Source: a virus. From it: a stretch of DNA of 24,934 bases. Both the position numbers and the translations under genes were made by a program. Location: positions 1 to 24,934 of IMG/VR virus record IMGVR_UViG_3300038441_000477; one strand, written 5' to 3'. The notes below the pieces were generated by a model that searched no databases, was not told where the DNA came from, and saw only the letters and a list, made by a program, of their open reading frames with translations. Position 1 is the first letter of the stretch, and the number at the start of each line of letters is the position of its first letter. This document shows positions 13,791 through 22,736 of the stretch, in pieces.

Positions 13791-16727
13791 TTACACCGGA
13801 CCCAGGCTTACCATGGATACGTCGTGTGGCAAGAAGACGATGTCAATGTCTTCAACGATGGACAACAGCCCATCAGAACTTTCCTGCAACAGTTTACGCA
13901 CACAGAAGCCAGTCAGACTGTCGGCGTTACTGATAACGTCAACCGAACTGTCACCAGCCAATGCACTCATCTTCACCGATACCACTTCACTCGAAGTACC
14001 GTCCTTCAGCAACTTGGTTAACCCACTCACGTCGATGGTAGTAGCACCGAACAACGCTTCGTTGATGACCTGAGGGGTGCTGGCGGTAAGCGCGTCTTTG
14101 AGGCTGACGTTCTTGTAGCCAGTTGCAGTAAGGTAGAAGGTTACAACAAAGCCCAGATCCTGTTTGACGTAGGACTGATAGTTGCTGTTGACCACCACCT
14201 TCTGGTAACCCATCTTGTTGCGTGGCTGGTACATCAGTGTGGTCATGTCGAGCAAGGACGAGTTGAACGAGTCCATGTCCTGACCGATGTGGTTGACGAA
14301 GTAATCTTTGGTCTGCTGAGCAAACTCCAGATCATAGTCATCTTTGGTGAAGTAGTACGCACCGTCGAATGCGATGAAGTCCCAGTGGTACTGCAAGTCA
14401 CGAGGAGCGACTTCCACATATTGACCCTCGTCATCCAACACGAAGTCACCAATGCTGTACTTCAGGATAACCTGAGGTGGCACGGTGTTGGTGTACATGA
14501 CGTCACCTGCTTTATGCAGGATAACCGGCTTACCGTCGACCAGATCCAGTTCGCCGTTCTCTTTACGCTTGAGAACAGTGGCAGGATAGGTTTCAGGAAC
14601 CGGGGTGGTGTGACGTTTGTACTGCGCTTCACCGATGAGAGGCCGTATACGGCTGTACAGGTTGCCCAGCTTCTGACCCAGGGTAACCGCGTACTGGGTT
14701 TCGATGATCGCCACCATCGGCACTGTGAACAGCGTAGGATCGATCTTCTGATCCGACAAGGTACCAGTGTTGGCGCTATCGCCTTGCATGGTGAAGATAA
14801 ACGTCATACCCAGATTCAGCGGGGTACCCGTGTTAGGCTGCACGCTGCCGAACTGCGAGAAGTTGGTGAAGTAGATAACGTCGTTGACATCCACGTCGAA
14901 GTTGGTATCCAACGCAAACTGCCAGATCCGCTCACCGCCTTCCGTTTGCCCGTAATACGTAGCCCCTATGCTAGCCAGGCTGTTCGAGTCCTCGGGTTGG
15001 ATAGACAGTTGTACACCCACCTGAGAGTCATCCAGGTCTTTGTAGCTTTTGCCAGACTCAGTAACCAAGGTAACAAGATAGCCACCCTCGCGTTGTTCAA
15101 TGTTGATCTGCCCAACGCCTACTTCGATGCCCAGTGTGCTGTTTTCAGTCACAAAGGTCTGGTTGTTAACAACCGGCTCATCGAGATGGTAGGTACGCAA
15201 CACCGCTTGGGTGTTTGTCAGGTCCATGACGTAGTAGAAAGGTGTGTAGACCAACGTCTGGTCCGATACCAAGTCTACCAGCGCAGCGTTGCTCTTAGCC
15301 GCGTAGGAGGCCTTGATGACAGCGTTAACCAAGACAGTGCTTGGCTTACTGATGTCAAACAACACGTTGTGAGGAATGGTGATACGCTGACCGTTGTCAA
15401 TCACCACACCGCTGTCGATCAGGTTATTCACCGAGCACAGGTAACTGCCCACGAAGCACGCCATTGGAGCGAAGAACTTGGAGTTGTCAGGAATCGGCAG
15501 CTCTTTGGTCAGGGAGTACTTACGGCCGGTCGTGTAGTCGATGGTCTTGACAGAGTCGTAACCATAGTTCTCAACAGTACCGGTCAGGTTGTTCTGTGTG
15601 ATTGGCAACACACGCTGACGACGACCCTGAATGAAGGAAGCCTTCAACTGAGCAAAGGACTTGGCATTGCTACCGCCTGTGGTACCGTTGATAGCACGCC
15701 ATGCCACGCCACCCGTGTTCTTCAGGGCAGAGGAGTAAGGACCCAGAGTACCCGCACCAAAACGGTAGTCCTGGTAGTTGATGCCTACTTCATCCAGCTT
15801 GACCTCGGTAAAGTCCTTGGTCAACTCACCCTTGGTCGTGTAGGTATAGATGTCAATCACACCGATACCCGAACCGTTGGCGATATAAACGTCAGGGATC
15901 TCGTAGTCGAAAGACCCATTGCTAACGTTCAGGTTAATCGACAGGGTTACAGTCGACGGGTTGAACACGTCTTGGTCGTAGGTCACCAAGATCTCGCGTT
16001 TAACCCCGTTGGTGGTCATGAACGCACGGACGCCGTACAGGTCGTCTTTGAAGTTGATGGTACCGTTGCAACCAGAACTCAAGTTGGACGTCAAGTTCTC
16101 GGTAGGCTTGCAAGCGATCTGACGCGCGGGGATAACGATCGTCAGGTAGACGTTGCCATTGATCTCACGCAGCGCTTTCTTCAGCAGGTTGGTAGAGATC
16201 GGCGCAATCGGGTTGTTGGTAGTGTCGTCGTACACCACTTGATAACTGGTCTGTTCGCTGTAACGGATTTCAATACCGTTCTCAATAGCGAAGGTGTAAC
16301 CATTGAACTCGACTTCGGTGTCCTTCGGCAGCAACAGCATTTTGTACGTGAAGGACGTCTTACCCGACTGTACTGTTACGTCTTTAGCCAGCGACAGAAA
16401 CACCGACTCCAGAATAGCGAACTGCAACTGCACGATCGACGGGTTACCGAACATACCGTACTGTTCTTCTTCCGACATGTGGCGGCTGAGATCAGAGGTA
16501 GACCGTGCGTGCGCTGGGAACAACTTGGCAATGGCGTCGTCTACCCGGTTAAGGATACCGTAGCCAGTACCGAGGATGAGGTCGGTTGCATAGATGAAAG
16601 GGTGAGACTTGCTGTTCTGCGAGATGGCTCTGTCGAACCAAGCGGTCTCGAGATCGTTAACGACAGTGTTAACCCCACGGATAGGGTTGTTGGCCAGACT
16701 GACCAGTTGGTCTTGAGTTAATGCCAT
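13791..16727 (-). CDS. Large virion structural protein, baseplate-wedge-like
   Basis: 978 aa from the ATG at 16727, which has GGAG 9 nt upstream and forms TAATG with the stop of the upstream gene; an in-frame ATG 48 bases earlier would bury the start in that gene. Residues about 95-160 resemble the N-terminal part of baseplate J/T4 gp6 type wedge proteins, including PKDTEVEFNGYTFAIENG at 134-151. The rest is beta-rich with many Thr, Asn, Gly and Val residues, typical of tail and baseplate proteins, and no enzyme motif is visible. It is paired with another virion-type gene on the - strand inside an otherwise + strand structural cluster. The virion role is fairly likely; the wedge assignment is by eye and could be wrong (a fibre or tail-sheath-associated protein is the alternative). 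Confidence 0.7.
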   Translation of the reverse strand: MALTQDQLVSLANNPIRGVNTVVNDLETAWFDRAISQNSKSHPFIYATDLILGTGYGILNRVDDAIAKLFPAHARSTSDLSRHMSEEEQYGMFGNPSIVQLQFAILESVFLSLAKDVTVQSGKTSFTYKMLLLPKDTEVEFNGYTFAIENGIEIRYSEQTSYQVVYDDTTNNPIAPISTNLLKKALREINGNVYLTIVIPARQIACKPTENLTSNLSSGCNGTINFKDDLYGVRAFMTTNGVKREILVTYDQDVFNPSTVTLSINLNVSNGSFDYEIPDVYIANGSGIGVIDIYTYTTKGELTKDFTEVKLDEVGINYQDYRFGAGTLGPYSSALKNTGGVAWRAINGTTGGSNAKSFAQLKASFIQGRRQRVLPITQNNLTGTVENYGYDSVKTIDYTTGRKYSLTKELPIPDNSKFFAPMACFVGSYLCSVNNLIDSGVVIDNGQRITIPHNVLFDISKPSTVLVNAVIKASYAAKSNAALVDLVSDQTLVYTPFYYVMDLTNTQAVLRTYHLDEPVVNNQTFVTENSTLGIEVGVGQINIEQREGGYLVTLVTESGKSYKDLDDSQVGVQLSIQPEDSNSLASIGATYYGQTEGGERIWQFALDTNFDVDVNDVIYFTNFSQFGSVQPNTGTPLNLGMTFIFTMQGDSANTGTLSDQKIDPTLFTVPMVAIIETQYAVTLGQKLGNLYSRIRPLIGEAQYKRHTTPVPETYPATVLKRKENGELDLVDGKPVILHKAGDVMYTNTVPPQVILKYSIGDFVLDDEGQYVEVAPRDLQYHWDFIAFDGAYYFTKDDYDLEFAQQTKDYFVNHIGQDMDSFNSSLLDMTTLMYQPRNKMGYQKVVVNSNYQSYVKQDLGFVVTFYLTATGYKNVSLKDALTASTPQVINEALFGATTIDVSGLTKLLKDGTSSEVVSVKMSALAGDSSVDVISNADSLTGFCVRKLLQESSDGLLSIVEDIDIVFLPHDVSMVSLGPV

Positions 16728-17800
16728 TACAGAGGACTCCAGTATTCCATTTCCATGCTGTTCACGTTGATCCATGGATAAGCAGCATAACCACCTTCGA
16801 AGTATTCGCTTACCTTCAACTGGCGGAAGTTCTGTTCACGGACCTGAGCGCTCATGTTTGGGTTGAAGAAGAGAGTAGTGCGGTTGAACATATCCGCAAT
16901 ACGAATGTTGTTGTAACGGAAGGCGATACTTGGGAAGGTGATCTCTACTTCATCTTGCCCTTGGCCCCGCAGACTGTTCTGCGTACGGTCGATAGCGCTG
17001 AACGCACCCGATGGGTAGGTGTTAGGCCAAGAGTAGCCGTTACAGAACAGACCTTCGATACTGCGCATGTTCTTGTTCATGATGACATGGTAGATGCGCA
17101 TGTCATAATCGCGGTAATTCTGTAGCAACGCTTCTGGATAAGGTTCCAGCCCTTCATCGCCCAGCGTTACCCCTTCGATGTAGTGGTTGATCACGTCGAA
17201 GATAAAGGGAACGAAGTTAGGCTTAGGGTTGTGGAAACTCAAACGCATGTCGTAGTCATAGTTGACTTTGAGGATGCCGCTCACGTACTGGTAGACTTCC
17301 TTACGGATACCAGGTTGCGACTTCTCTACGTTCAACGACACGTCTGGGAAACCAGAACTGACTTTAAGACAGTTGGTCAATCCAGCCATCCACGGGTACA
17401 TCGGGTCATGCAGCGCATCGTTACCACTGTTTGCTCGACCCCATACAGGGTCCAACAATCCCTTGACGTAATGCTGTAACGAGTTGCGAGTCGGTTCATA
17501 AAGCGGCAACAGTTGAGGGTGTTTTATCACGTTTTCATCGGATAAGTTCAACAGCGGCCGGTTAATGAAGACTAATCCTATGGTGTCGTCGGGGATGGGA
17601 GCCATCTGGTTCCCGGGACCTAAAATACGGACGCCCTTGAGCATGTTGACCAAAGCACTGTTGTACCCCGGACCACCGTTTTCTCTGAAGACGTATTCTC
17701 GCCATTCTTCAACAGTGTTCGAGTCGAGTGCAATAGTAGGTTGTTCATTTCCCGGGGTCTTATCGTACCATCCATCGTAAAGATTCGGATCATCAGCCAT
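16727..17800 (-). CDS. Virion-type protein, probable tail/baseplate partner of the large protein
   Basis: 357 aa. It is rich in Asn, Pro, Tyr and Trp with alternating beta-like segments and loops (for example FIFDVINHYIEGVTLG), a composition common in tail and baseplate proteins. No signal peptide or catalytic motif is seen and the family is not recognised. GGGAG lies about 8 nt before the ATG. Its stop shares one base with the start of the 978-aa gene, so the two are translationally coupled and probably act together. The divergent + gene begins only 35 bp away. Confidence 0.75.
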   Translation of the reverse strand: MADDPNLYDGWYDKTPGNEQPTIALDSNTVEEWREYVFRENGGPGYNSALVNMLKGVRILGPGNQMAPIPDDTIGLVFINRPLLNLSDENVIKHPQLLPLYEPTRNSLQHYVKGLLDPVWGRANSGNDALHDPMYPWMAGLTNCLKVSSGFPDVSLNVEKSQPGIRKEVYQYVSGILKVNYDYDMRLSFHNPKPNFVPFIFDVINHYIEGVTLGDEGLEPYPEALLQNYRDYDMRIYHVIMNKNMRSIEGLFCNGYSWPNTYPSGAFSAIDRTQNSLRGQGQDEVEITFPSIAFRYNNIRIADMFNRTTLFFNPNMSAQVREQNFRQLKVSEYFEGGYAAYPWINVNSMEMEYWSPL

Positions 17801-17835
17801 GTCGTTGGCTCCCGTTATTAAGAGGTGAAGTATTC

Positions 17836-18954
17836 ATGATTAACCAAATTGTAGGTCTGGGGTCTTTCCTGCTGGACATTGCGGCAAAACTGTATCCCGA
17901 CAGTAAAGACATAAACTCCGCTGCCAACGTGGCAGGTCAAGTACGACGTTCATACAATGTGGTTTCTACCACCTCGGTCCATGAGAGCGCCAACCGCGCA
18001 ATCATTGCTCCAATGGTGGCCGTAGAAGCCTCGCTGTTGCACCAAGAATTCATGTCGGACTTGATGCAAATCGTTATGCTGCGAGATATCGTCGCTACCC
18101 TGACGCACATCGCACTGCAAGGCTCTGTGGGCCTCGGCGTGAAGGTTGAGAACATCATCGGCGGCATCAACCCTAACCGGGCTGGCATGATGTCTCTGGC
18201 TGGCTGTGAATCGCTGGATGACAACATCCGCGCTGTTACTGGTAACGAGGAAGACGACAAGGCCAAGCTGCCTGAAGTTGACACCGTTCGTATCGACGGC
18301 AAGAACGTTCCTGATATGGCTGAGTACACCCCACTCGCCGTCGGTAAAGTGGTCATGGCCACTCTGTACAACGACAACGGCACCAAGATCGACTTCCCGT
18401 TGACCTTCCGCCAGATCCCAGTTCCGTTGCCGGCCAAAGACCTGAAGCGTATCTTCAGTGCTGCCAAGATCGAAGAAGGTTTCTTCGCTCGCCTGCTGAT
18501 GGCCAAGACCAAGGAAATCACTTATCCTGAATTCCTCTCCGGTCGTGACATCATCAAAGACCGCTTCAACATCCGCAACGAAGAGATGTCCGGCTATTAC
18601 AAGGAAGCGCAGAAGCGCGAGAACGGTAACAAGCTGGCTGCTGTTCGTACTGGTCTGGTTAGCTTCAACAGCATGGCCAACACCTTCATCATGTCGAAAG
18701 ATGCCGCTACTCAGCTGGAACTCGACATCGGTAAGCGTTTCAACAACGCCTCTTCCCGTGAAGGCATCTTCAAGGCCGTTGTAGCCAACACCATTGTTGT
18801 CTGCGACGAAGACCGTGGTATCTACACGTTCTACACGCACGGTAGCGATATGCACGAGACTTACACTCGTAAAGACATCGCCATCAAATCCAAAAAAGAT
18901 TCGGGTTCCAACACTTTGGCGGACCTGGTCAAGTTGCTCAACGGAGGCATGTGA
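17836..18954 (+). CDS. Unknown structural-cluster protein
   Basis: 372 aa, with GAGGTGA before the ATG. The N-terminal 110 residues are helical and hydrophobic (LLDIAAKLY, then VMLRDIVATLTHIAL). GCE at 123-125 and GNE at 136-138 mark a possible cleavage zone, followed by a mixed alpha/beta domain from about 145 to the end. Unlike the inner-body-like proteins, no amphipathic helix follows the Gly-X-Glu, so processing is doubtful. No family is recognised. It opens the long + strand run to the window end; the next gene begins on its stop codon (TGATG). A virion or assembly role is inferred from context. Confidence 0.75.
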   Translation: MINQIVGLGSFLLDIAAKLYPDSKDINSAANVAGQVRRSYNVVSTTSVHESANRAIIAPMVAVEASLLHQEFMSDLMQIVMLRDIVATLTHIALQGSVGLGVKVENIIGGINPNRAGMMSLAGCESLDDNIRAVTGNEEDDKAKLPEVDTVRIDGKNVPDMAEYTPLAVGKVVMATLYNDNGTKIDFPLTFRQIPVPLPAKDLKRIFSAAKIEEGFFARLLMAKTKEITYPEFLSGRDIIKDRFNIRNEEMSGYYKEAQKRENGNKLAAVRTGLVSFNSMANTFIMSKDAATQLELDIGKRFNNASSREGIFKAVVANTIVVCDEDRGIYTFYTHGSDMHETYTRKDIAIKSKKDSGSNTLADLVKLLNGGM

Positions 18955-19835
18955 TGGATATCACTCAATACGTCGGTGGCGTCAAGACGGTCAAGCAGAA
19001 CGAAATCCTTTCCACTATCCTCAACGTGGAAGTCGCTGCGGCTGATCTGGATGCTGGTCTGGAAAGCATCATCAACAACAGCATCGACCTGTCGACCCAG
19101 ATCGAGAAGTGGGTTCTGACCAAGGGCGTGAACAAGGCGATCCATCAGGCCGGCTTTAAAGCTGACACCCTGATCGAGTTCACTCGTCACGGTCTGGGCG
19201 TTATCAAGGCGCTGAGCCCTGAGATCACCAAGATGGTCAAGAGCTACAAGGAAACCCTGTGGGACGGTAAGCTGATGTCCGTCAAACAGGCCAACGTCCT
19301 GAACGTCATCGAGTACATGAACTTCTGGGTCAAGTACTCCCGCATGATGTACGAAGTTCTGCTGACCATGAACAACGAAGGTGTTGAGCCTTCCAAGTAC
19401 CTGACCGGCATGGACCTCAAGTGGATGAACGGTAGCGAGATGTTCTACCGCATGTTCACCATCGACCTGATGAAGGGCGGCCGCTACATCCTCGACAACA
19501 TGGCCAAACTGCCAGACATCGAAGTGTCGCCGACCTCTCTGGACGTGCTGAAGGCCTCCGAAGGTAGCGGTCATATCGACGTCCTGAACAAAGGCTTCGG
19601 TATCCACAACGTCAACCCGCTGTTCTGGCTGGGCCTGGGTATCAGCAAGATCCAGGGCATGTGGATCGACAAGCTGCGTCGCGACAACGAATACTTCGCT
19701 ATGAAGATCTCGCAAGCGATCAACAAGCGTAACGGTTCGCCTGATCCTGATCTGGATCGTCGCATCGAGATCTACCAGGACAAGATCATCAAGAACGATC
19801 ACTCCATCTCTGAAATCGAGGCCCAATATGCCTGA
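18954..19835 (+). CDS. Unknown structural-cluster protein, largely helical
   Basis: 293 aa from the ATG at 18954, chosen over the adjacent GTG at 18951 because GGAGG (18943-18947) is then 6 nt away and the ATG overlaps the preceding stop as TGATG. The protein is mainly helical with Met, Lys and Asn-rich stretches (YMNFWVKYSRMMYEVLL) and ends in a charged helix. No membrane segment or known motif is seen. Strong C-ending codon bias suggests high expression, and its place in an overlapping string suggests a virion or assembly protein. Confidence 0.75.
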   Translation: MDITQYVGGVKTVKQNEILSTILNVEVAAADLDAGLESIINNSIDLSTQIEKWVLTKGVNKAIHQAGFKADTLIEFTRHGLGVIKALSPEITKMVKSYKETLWDGKLMSVKQANVLNVIEYMNFWVKYSRMMYEVLLTMNNEGVEPSKYLTGMDLKWMNGSEMFYRMFTIDLMKGGRYILDNMAKLPDIEVSPTSLDVLKASEGSGHIDVLNKGFGIHNVNPLFWLGLGISKIQGMWIDKLRRDNEYFAMKISQAINKRNGSPDPDLDRRIEIYQDKIIKNDHSISEIEAQYA

Positions 19836-20346
19836 GTATCGGATTACCCCAAATGGTTACGCGAATGCTGCCCTGGGTGACTCCGATCTTGGGGTGATCT
19901 TCAAGAACCTTCAGTGTCTGCGGAACGACGCTTACGTCGACTTCGATCTGATCATGAAGGGCGCAGTAACCATCGAAACCCTGCGTGAAGCTAACCTCCT
20001 CACCGGTCGTTCCTTTGCTCAGTTCCTGGAAGTCAACTTTGATTCCGGCAAAGGACCCTTGGCCAGTCTGGTACGCGACATCGTTCATTATCTGAATGGT
20101 CGTTGTGGTCACCAGACTATCATCACCTCGCTTAACATCGAGGAGAATAAACTCCGCAGTCTGACTAAGGCTCGCCATGGCACTTACACGCCAGCGATCC
20201 GTAGCGGCGGCGGGGAGGCTTTCCTGAAAGATCAGGACAAGGTTTACGACAACGATCTGTACCGTTTGATGTCTGGCGTTGGTGCCGGCGTGGTCGGGCG
20301 GATCCTTTTGCTCCTAGGAGGAGACAGCTACTATGGGTCAAATTAA
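19828..20346 (+). CDS. Unknown protein between two structural-cluster genes
   Basis: 172 aa. The ATG lies inside the end of the preceding gene (8-nt overlap), and the 3' end overlaps the next gene by 14 nt. The N-terminal 110 residues look compact (FAQFLEVNFDSGKGPLASLV); the C-terminus is Gly-rich and hydrophobic (GVGAGVVGRILLLLGG), possibly a short membrane or packing helix. No family is recognised. The double overlap implies strict co-translation with its neighbours. Confidence 0.7.
   Translation: MPEYRITPNGYANAALGDSDLGVIFKNLQCLRNDAYVDFDLIMKGAVTIETLREANLLTGRSFAQFLEVNFDSGKGPLASLVRDIVHYLNGRCGHQTIITSLNIEENKLRSLTKARHGTYTPAIRSGGGEAFLKDQDKVYDNDLYRLMSGVGAGVVGRILLLLGGDSYYGSN
20311..20320 (+). promoter_or_regulatory. 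10-bp palindrome overlapping the ribosome binding site of the next gene
   Basis: CTCCTAGGAG is self-complementary and its right half is part of the AGGAGGAG ribosome binding site (20316-20323) for the ATG at 20333. It lies in the coding end of the preceding gene, so ribosomes passing through would open any fold. Confidence 0.4.
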
Positions 20347-21643
20347 TCAGGACCTGCAGTTGGCTGCTGAAATGGCGGCGGTCTCTGTAGTCAAGTCTGA
20401 AGAAATCGTTAGCTTGGCTCGCGACACTGGTCAACTGGACCGTTTCCAGCAACGACTGGACGATTCGAAAGACCGTGTTGCTATGGTCAGGTCTGTGTTG
20501 CGTGATACCGAGCCGCATCAGGTCACTCCTGAGCTCGCTTCGGCCATGGACAATGCACTGGTACGTTCTGAGGTGGACATTCCGCCTGTAGACGGTCTGG
20601 AGCACGTTCAGGGCGCCGAAAGCCTTGGACGCACTCTGATGCCTAGCCAATTCATTTTCACGCGTCTGGTGGGCTGTGAGAACTTCCTGGGGGATTTCAT
20701 CAAGAAGTCCCGTGAAGTAATCCTGCGTTCCAACATCGCGTTCAAGGAAGCTTACATCGTTTTCACTCAGAACCAAGAGTCTCTGACTGAAGCGGTAGAT
20801 GCACTGGAACGTGGTCTGGAAGCGTCGGGTTCCTTCGACAATAAGGAAACTCTGCTGCTGGGTAGCCGTCTGTTCAACCTGTTCAAGATCAACGGTAAGG
20901 TCTCCGAAGACTGGACTGGTGACGTGAGCAAGCTGAGCCGCACCATCGCCGCGTTGTCGGGTAACTACTACCTGAACAGCAAGAACGCCATGAACGCAAC
21001 CATGAGCTACTTCGGTGGGTTCGCTGGTAACACTCAGGAAGAAGCATTGTCTCGCTTCCTGCTGCTGCCTGTGTCGATCCCTTCGGAACGCTTCAAGGAA
21101 TGCACCTACCCTAACAAGGAACACACCACTGCGCGCATCACCGCCCGTCAGTCTGTGGAACTCATGGGCGGCGCTTACTTCATCGATGCCCGTCAGACCA
21201 AGCCTGCGTATAAGGCTGATACGACGGATGACGTGGATAACTATCTGCGTCTGTATCTGGAAGAAGAATACACCGGCTTCCAGAACAGCTCCGAAATCAT
21301 CTTCCCTAAACTGGGCAATGAAGTGAAGAGTCTGTCGTCCGGTCAGTGCAAAGCGATCGGCAAGCACCTGCATGAGCTGTTGAAAGAATGGCGCAAGGCC
21401 TTCGACAACGGCGACAAGTACAAGTTGGCTGACAGTGACTACAACGATATCACCAAAGGTATCTACGAGTCAGAGATGTCCGACGAGTTGAAGGATCAAG
21501 TGCTTACAGCGTTCTCTGCTGTTGTGCGCAAGAACCAGATGGAACTGTTGACACTTCGTGCTTCGGTTACCAACTACCTCACGCTGATCATCAATGGGTT
21601 GATCGAACTGAGCAACCTGTCGGTCAAGGCAAACACCCAGTAA
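20333..21643 (+). CDS. Inner-body-like or virion protein with probable propeptide
   Basis: 436 aa. The first 116 residues are charged and helical and hold GLE (88-90), GAE (94-96) and GCE (114-116); the last is followed by an amphipathic segment (NFLGDFIKKSREVILRS). This matches the order seen in the inner-body-like proteins at 6565, 11466, 22737 and 24136, though the segment is less hydrophobic. A long helical region and a compact C-terminal domain follow, ending in a hydrophobic helix (VTNYLTLIINGLIELSNL). I infer cleavage after E116. The next gene starts 15 bases after the stop. Confidence 0.7.
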   Translation: MGQINQDLQLAAEMAAVSVVKSEEIVSLARDTGQLDRFQQRLDDSKDRVAMVRSVLRDTEPHQVTPELASAMDNALVRSEVDIPPVDGLEHVQGAESLGRTLMPSQFIFTRLVGCENFLGDFIKKSREVILRSNIAFKEAYIVFTQNQESLTEAVDALERGLEASGSFDNKETLLLGSRLFNLFKINGKVSEDWTGDVSKLSRTIAALSGNYYLNSKNAMNATMSYFGGFAGNTQEEALSRFLLLPVSIPSERFKECTYPNKEHTTARITARQSVELMGGAYFIDARQTKPAYKADTTDDVDNYLRLYLEEEYTGFQNSSEIIFPKLGNEVKSLSSGQCKAIGKHLHELLKEWRKAFDNGDKYKLADSDYNDITKGIYESEMSDELKDQVLTAFSAVVRKNQMELLTLRASVTNYLTLIINGLIELSNLSVKANTQ

Positions 21644-21658
21644 GGGTCGGGGGTCAGG

Positions 21659-22684
21659 ATGAGTAGCACGAAACGTCTGTATCGTGAAGGGCTGGAGTCA
21701 CACACAGTCCTGCGTGAAGATCAGCGTGAAGTCGAAATCCTGGGCAAGCTGCTACTGGAGGCCCCACACCGGCTAACAGTAGCAGTGGCTGGTAACGAGG
21801 ACTTTAAAGAGACCTTGGTTACTGGCATGAAGGATTTGGGATCCGGTCTGTTCTCTGTGAGCAAATGGGTTGGCGGTACTACTGTCAGTTTGTTTGGTAA
21901 GGCACTGGGCGCTGCTGGTAATGGGCTCTACAAGGCTTTCAGCGAGAACGACGTACTGATCAAGAAGCTGTTACAGAACTTTAGCAAGGTAGAGGATCAC
22001 GAGCTTAACCTCTCGAAAGAAACCATTGCCTTGTTGACGTCTGAAGGGGACATAGAGCGTATCGGGCATGATATGGATCTATTGCTGCGTGCGTTGGATA
22101 TCCTGGATCAACACAGCAAGGGCTTGTTGAGCTTCCTGGATAAGCAGTTGATCGTAGCACGCAAGTTGAAAGGTGTTAGCACAGCTGAAGGCATCTTCGC
22201 CGTGGTAGAGGAGTTCCAAGGGCTGAAGTACCCAATGTTTAATCTGCCCCACTCCAAAGGTGATACCCATAGCTCAGACGTACTGCCAGGTGGCAAGACG
22301 TGGGAGTTCGTGTACAACGAAGGTAAGTCACCTAAATATCTTATAGGCGGAGACGCACCTGCAGAGGCAGGATCTGGTGTCACCTTCTCGCGCTCCGAAG
22401 TCAGCTCATTGCTGAACAAGCTCGATAAGGTTAACTCTATGCACAAACGCTTGAAGACGTCGTACGACAGTTACCTGTCTTTTATCAAGTCGTGGTCAGA
22501 AATGGTCAAGGCTGTCGACACTAACCTTAGTAAGTTGGATAAGGTTAGCTCAAGCGCAATGGCTGAGGGTGAAAAGATCCTGGCTGGAGAACCGAACGCT
22601 CTGGCATTTTATAGCGGATTCACTCCACGAGTGGTTAGCTACACTGACAGGTACATTCATGGTGTGCTTGGTGTTTTCGCCTAA
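21659..22684 (+). CDS. Inner-body-like protein with Gly-X-Glu site and glycine-rich amphipathic segment
   Basis: 341 aa. GLE at 11-13 and GNE at 45-47 lie in a charged N-terminal part; after the second comes a segment from about 48 to 100 that is Gly-rich, amphipathic and free of charge clusters (LFGKALGAAGNGLYKAF). The rest is helical with several Ser/Lys-rich stretches. I infer cleavage after E47. Codon use is less biased than in the neighbouring inner-body-like genes, so expression may be lower or the gene may have a different history. It ends just before a short AT-rich spacer with two palindromes. Confidence 0.65.
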   Translation: MSSTKRLYREGLESHTVLREDQREVEILGKLLLEAPHRLTVAVAGNEDFKETLVTGMKDLGSGLFSVSKWVGGTTVSLFGKALGAAGNGLYKAFSENDVLIKKLLQNFSKVEDHELNLSKETIALLTSEGDIERIGHDMDLLLRALDILDQHSKGLLSFLDKQLIVARKLKGVSTAEGIFAVVEEFQGLKYPMFNLPHSKGDTHSSDVLPGGKTWEFVYNEGKSPKYLIGGDAPAEAGSGVTFSRSEVSSLLNKLDKVNSMHKRLKTSYDSYLSFIKSWSEMVKAVDTNLSKLDKVSSSAMAEGEKILAGEPNALAFYSGFTPRVVSYTDRYIHGVLGVFA

Positions 22685-22687
22685 ACT

Positions 22688-22723
22688 GTTTAATTAAACA
22701 CTCAATTTTCCTTCGTTAACGAA
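22688..22723. promoter_or_regulatory. Two 12-bp perfect palindromes in the leader of the 22737 gene
   Basis: GTTTAATTAAAC (22688-22699) and TTCGTTAACGAA (22712-22723) lie 12 bases apart in a 52-base spacer that is AT-rich against its surroundings. The second ends one base before the AAAGGA ribosome binding site. They may bind a regulator, mark a promoter or stop site, or shape the mRNA leader. Confidence 0.45.
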
Positions 22724-22736
22724 AAAGGATGTAAAG

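Noticed and set aside
14289-16721. An 810-codon open frame on the + strand opposite the large virion gene
   Set aside because: Same shadow effect: low-complexity Val/Arg/Gln/Asp composition, no ribosome binding site, and the - strand gene has good start, overlap and protein features.
17801-17835. Divergent spacer as a two-way promoter region
   Set aside because: Only 35 bases, fully used by the two ribosome binding sites; no promoter motif is visible.
18890-18900. Run of six A near the end of the 17836 gene as a slippery site
   Set aside because: The phase gives C AAA AAA rather than a true X XXY YYZ heptamer, and the next gene already has a ribosome binding site and overlapping start.
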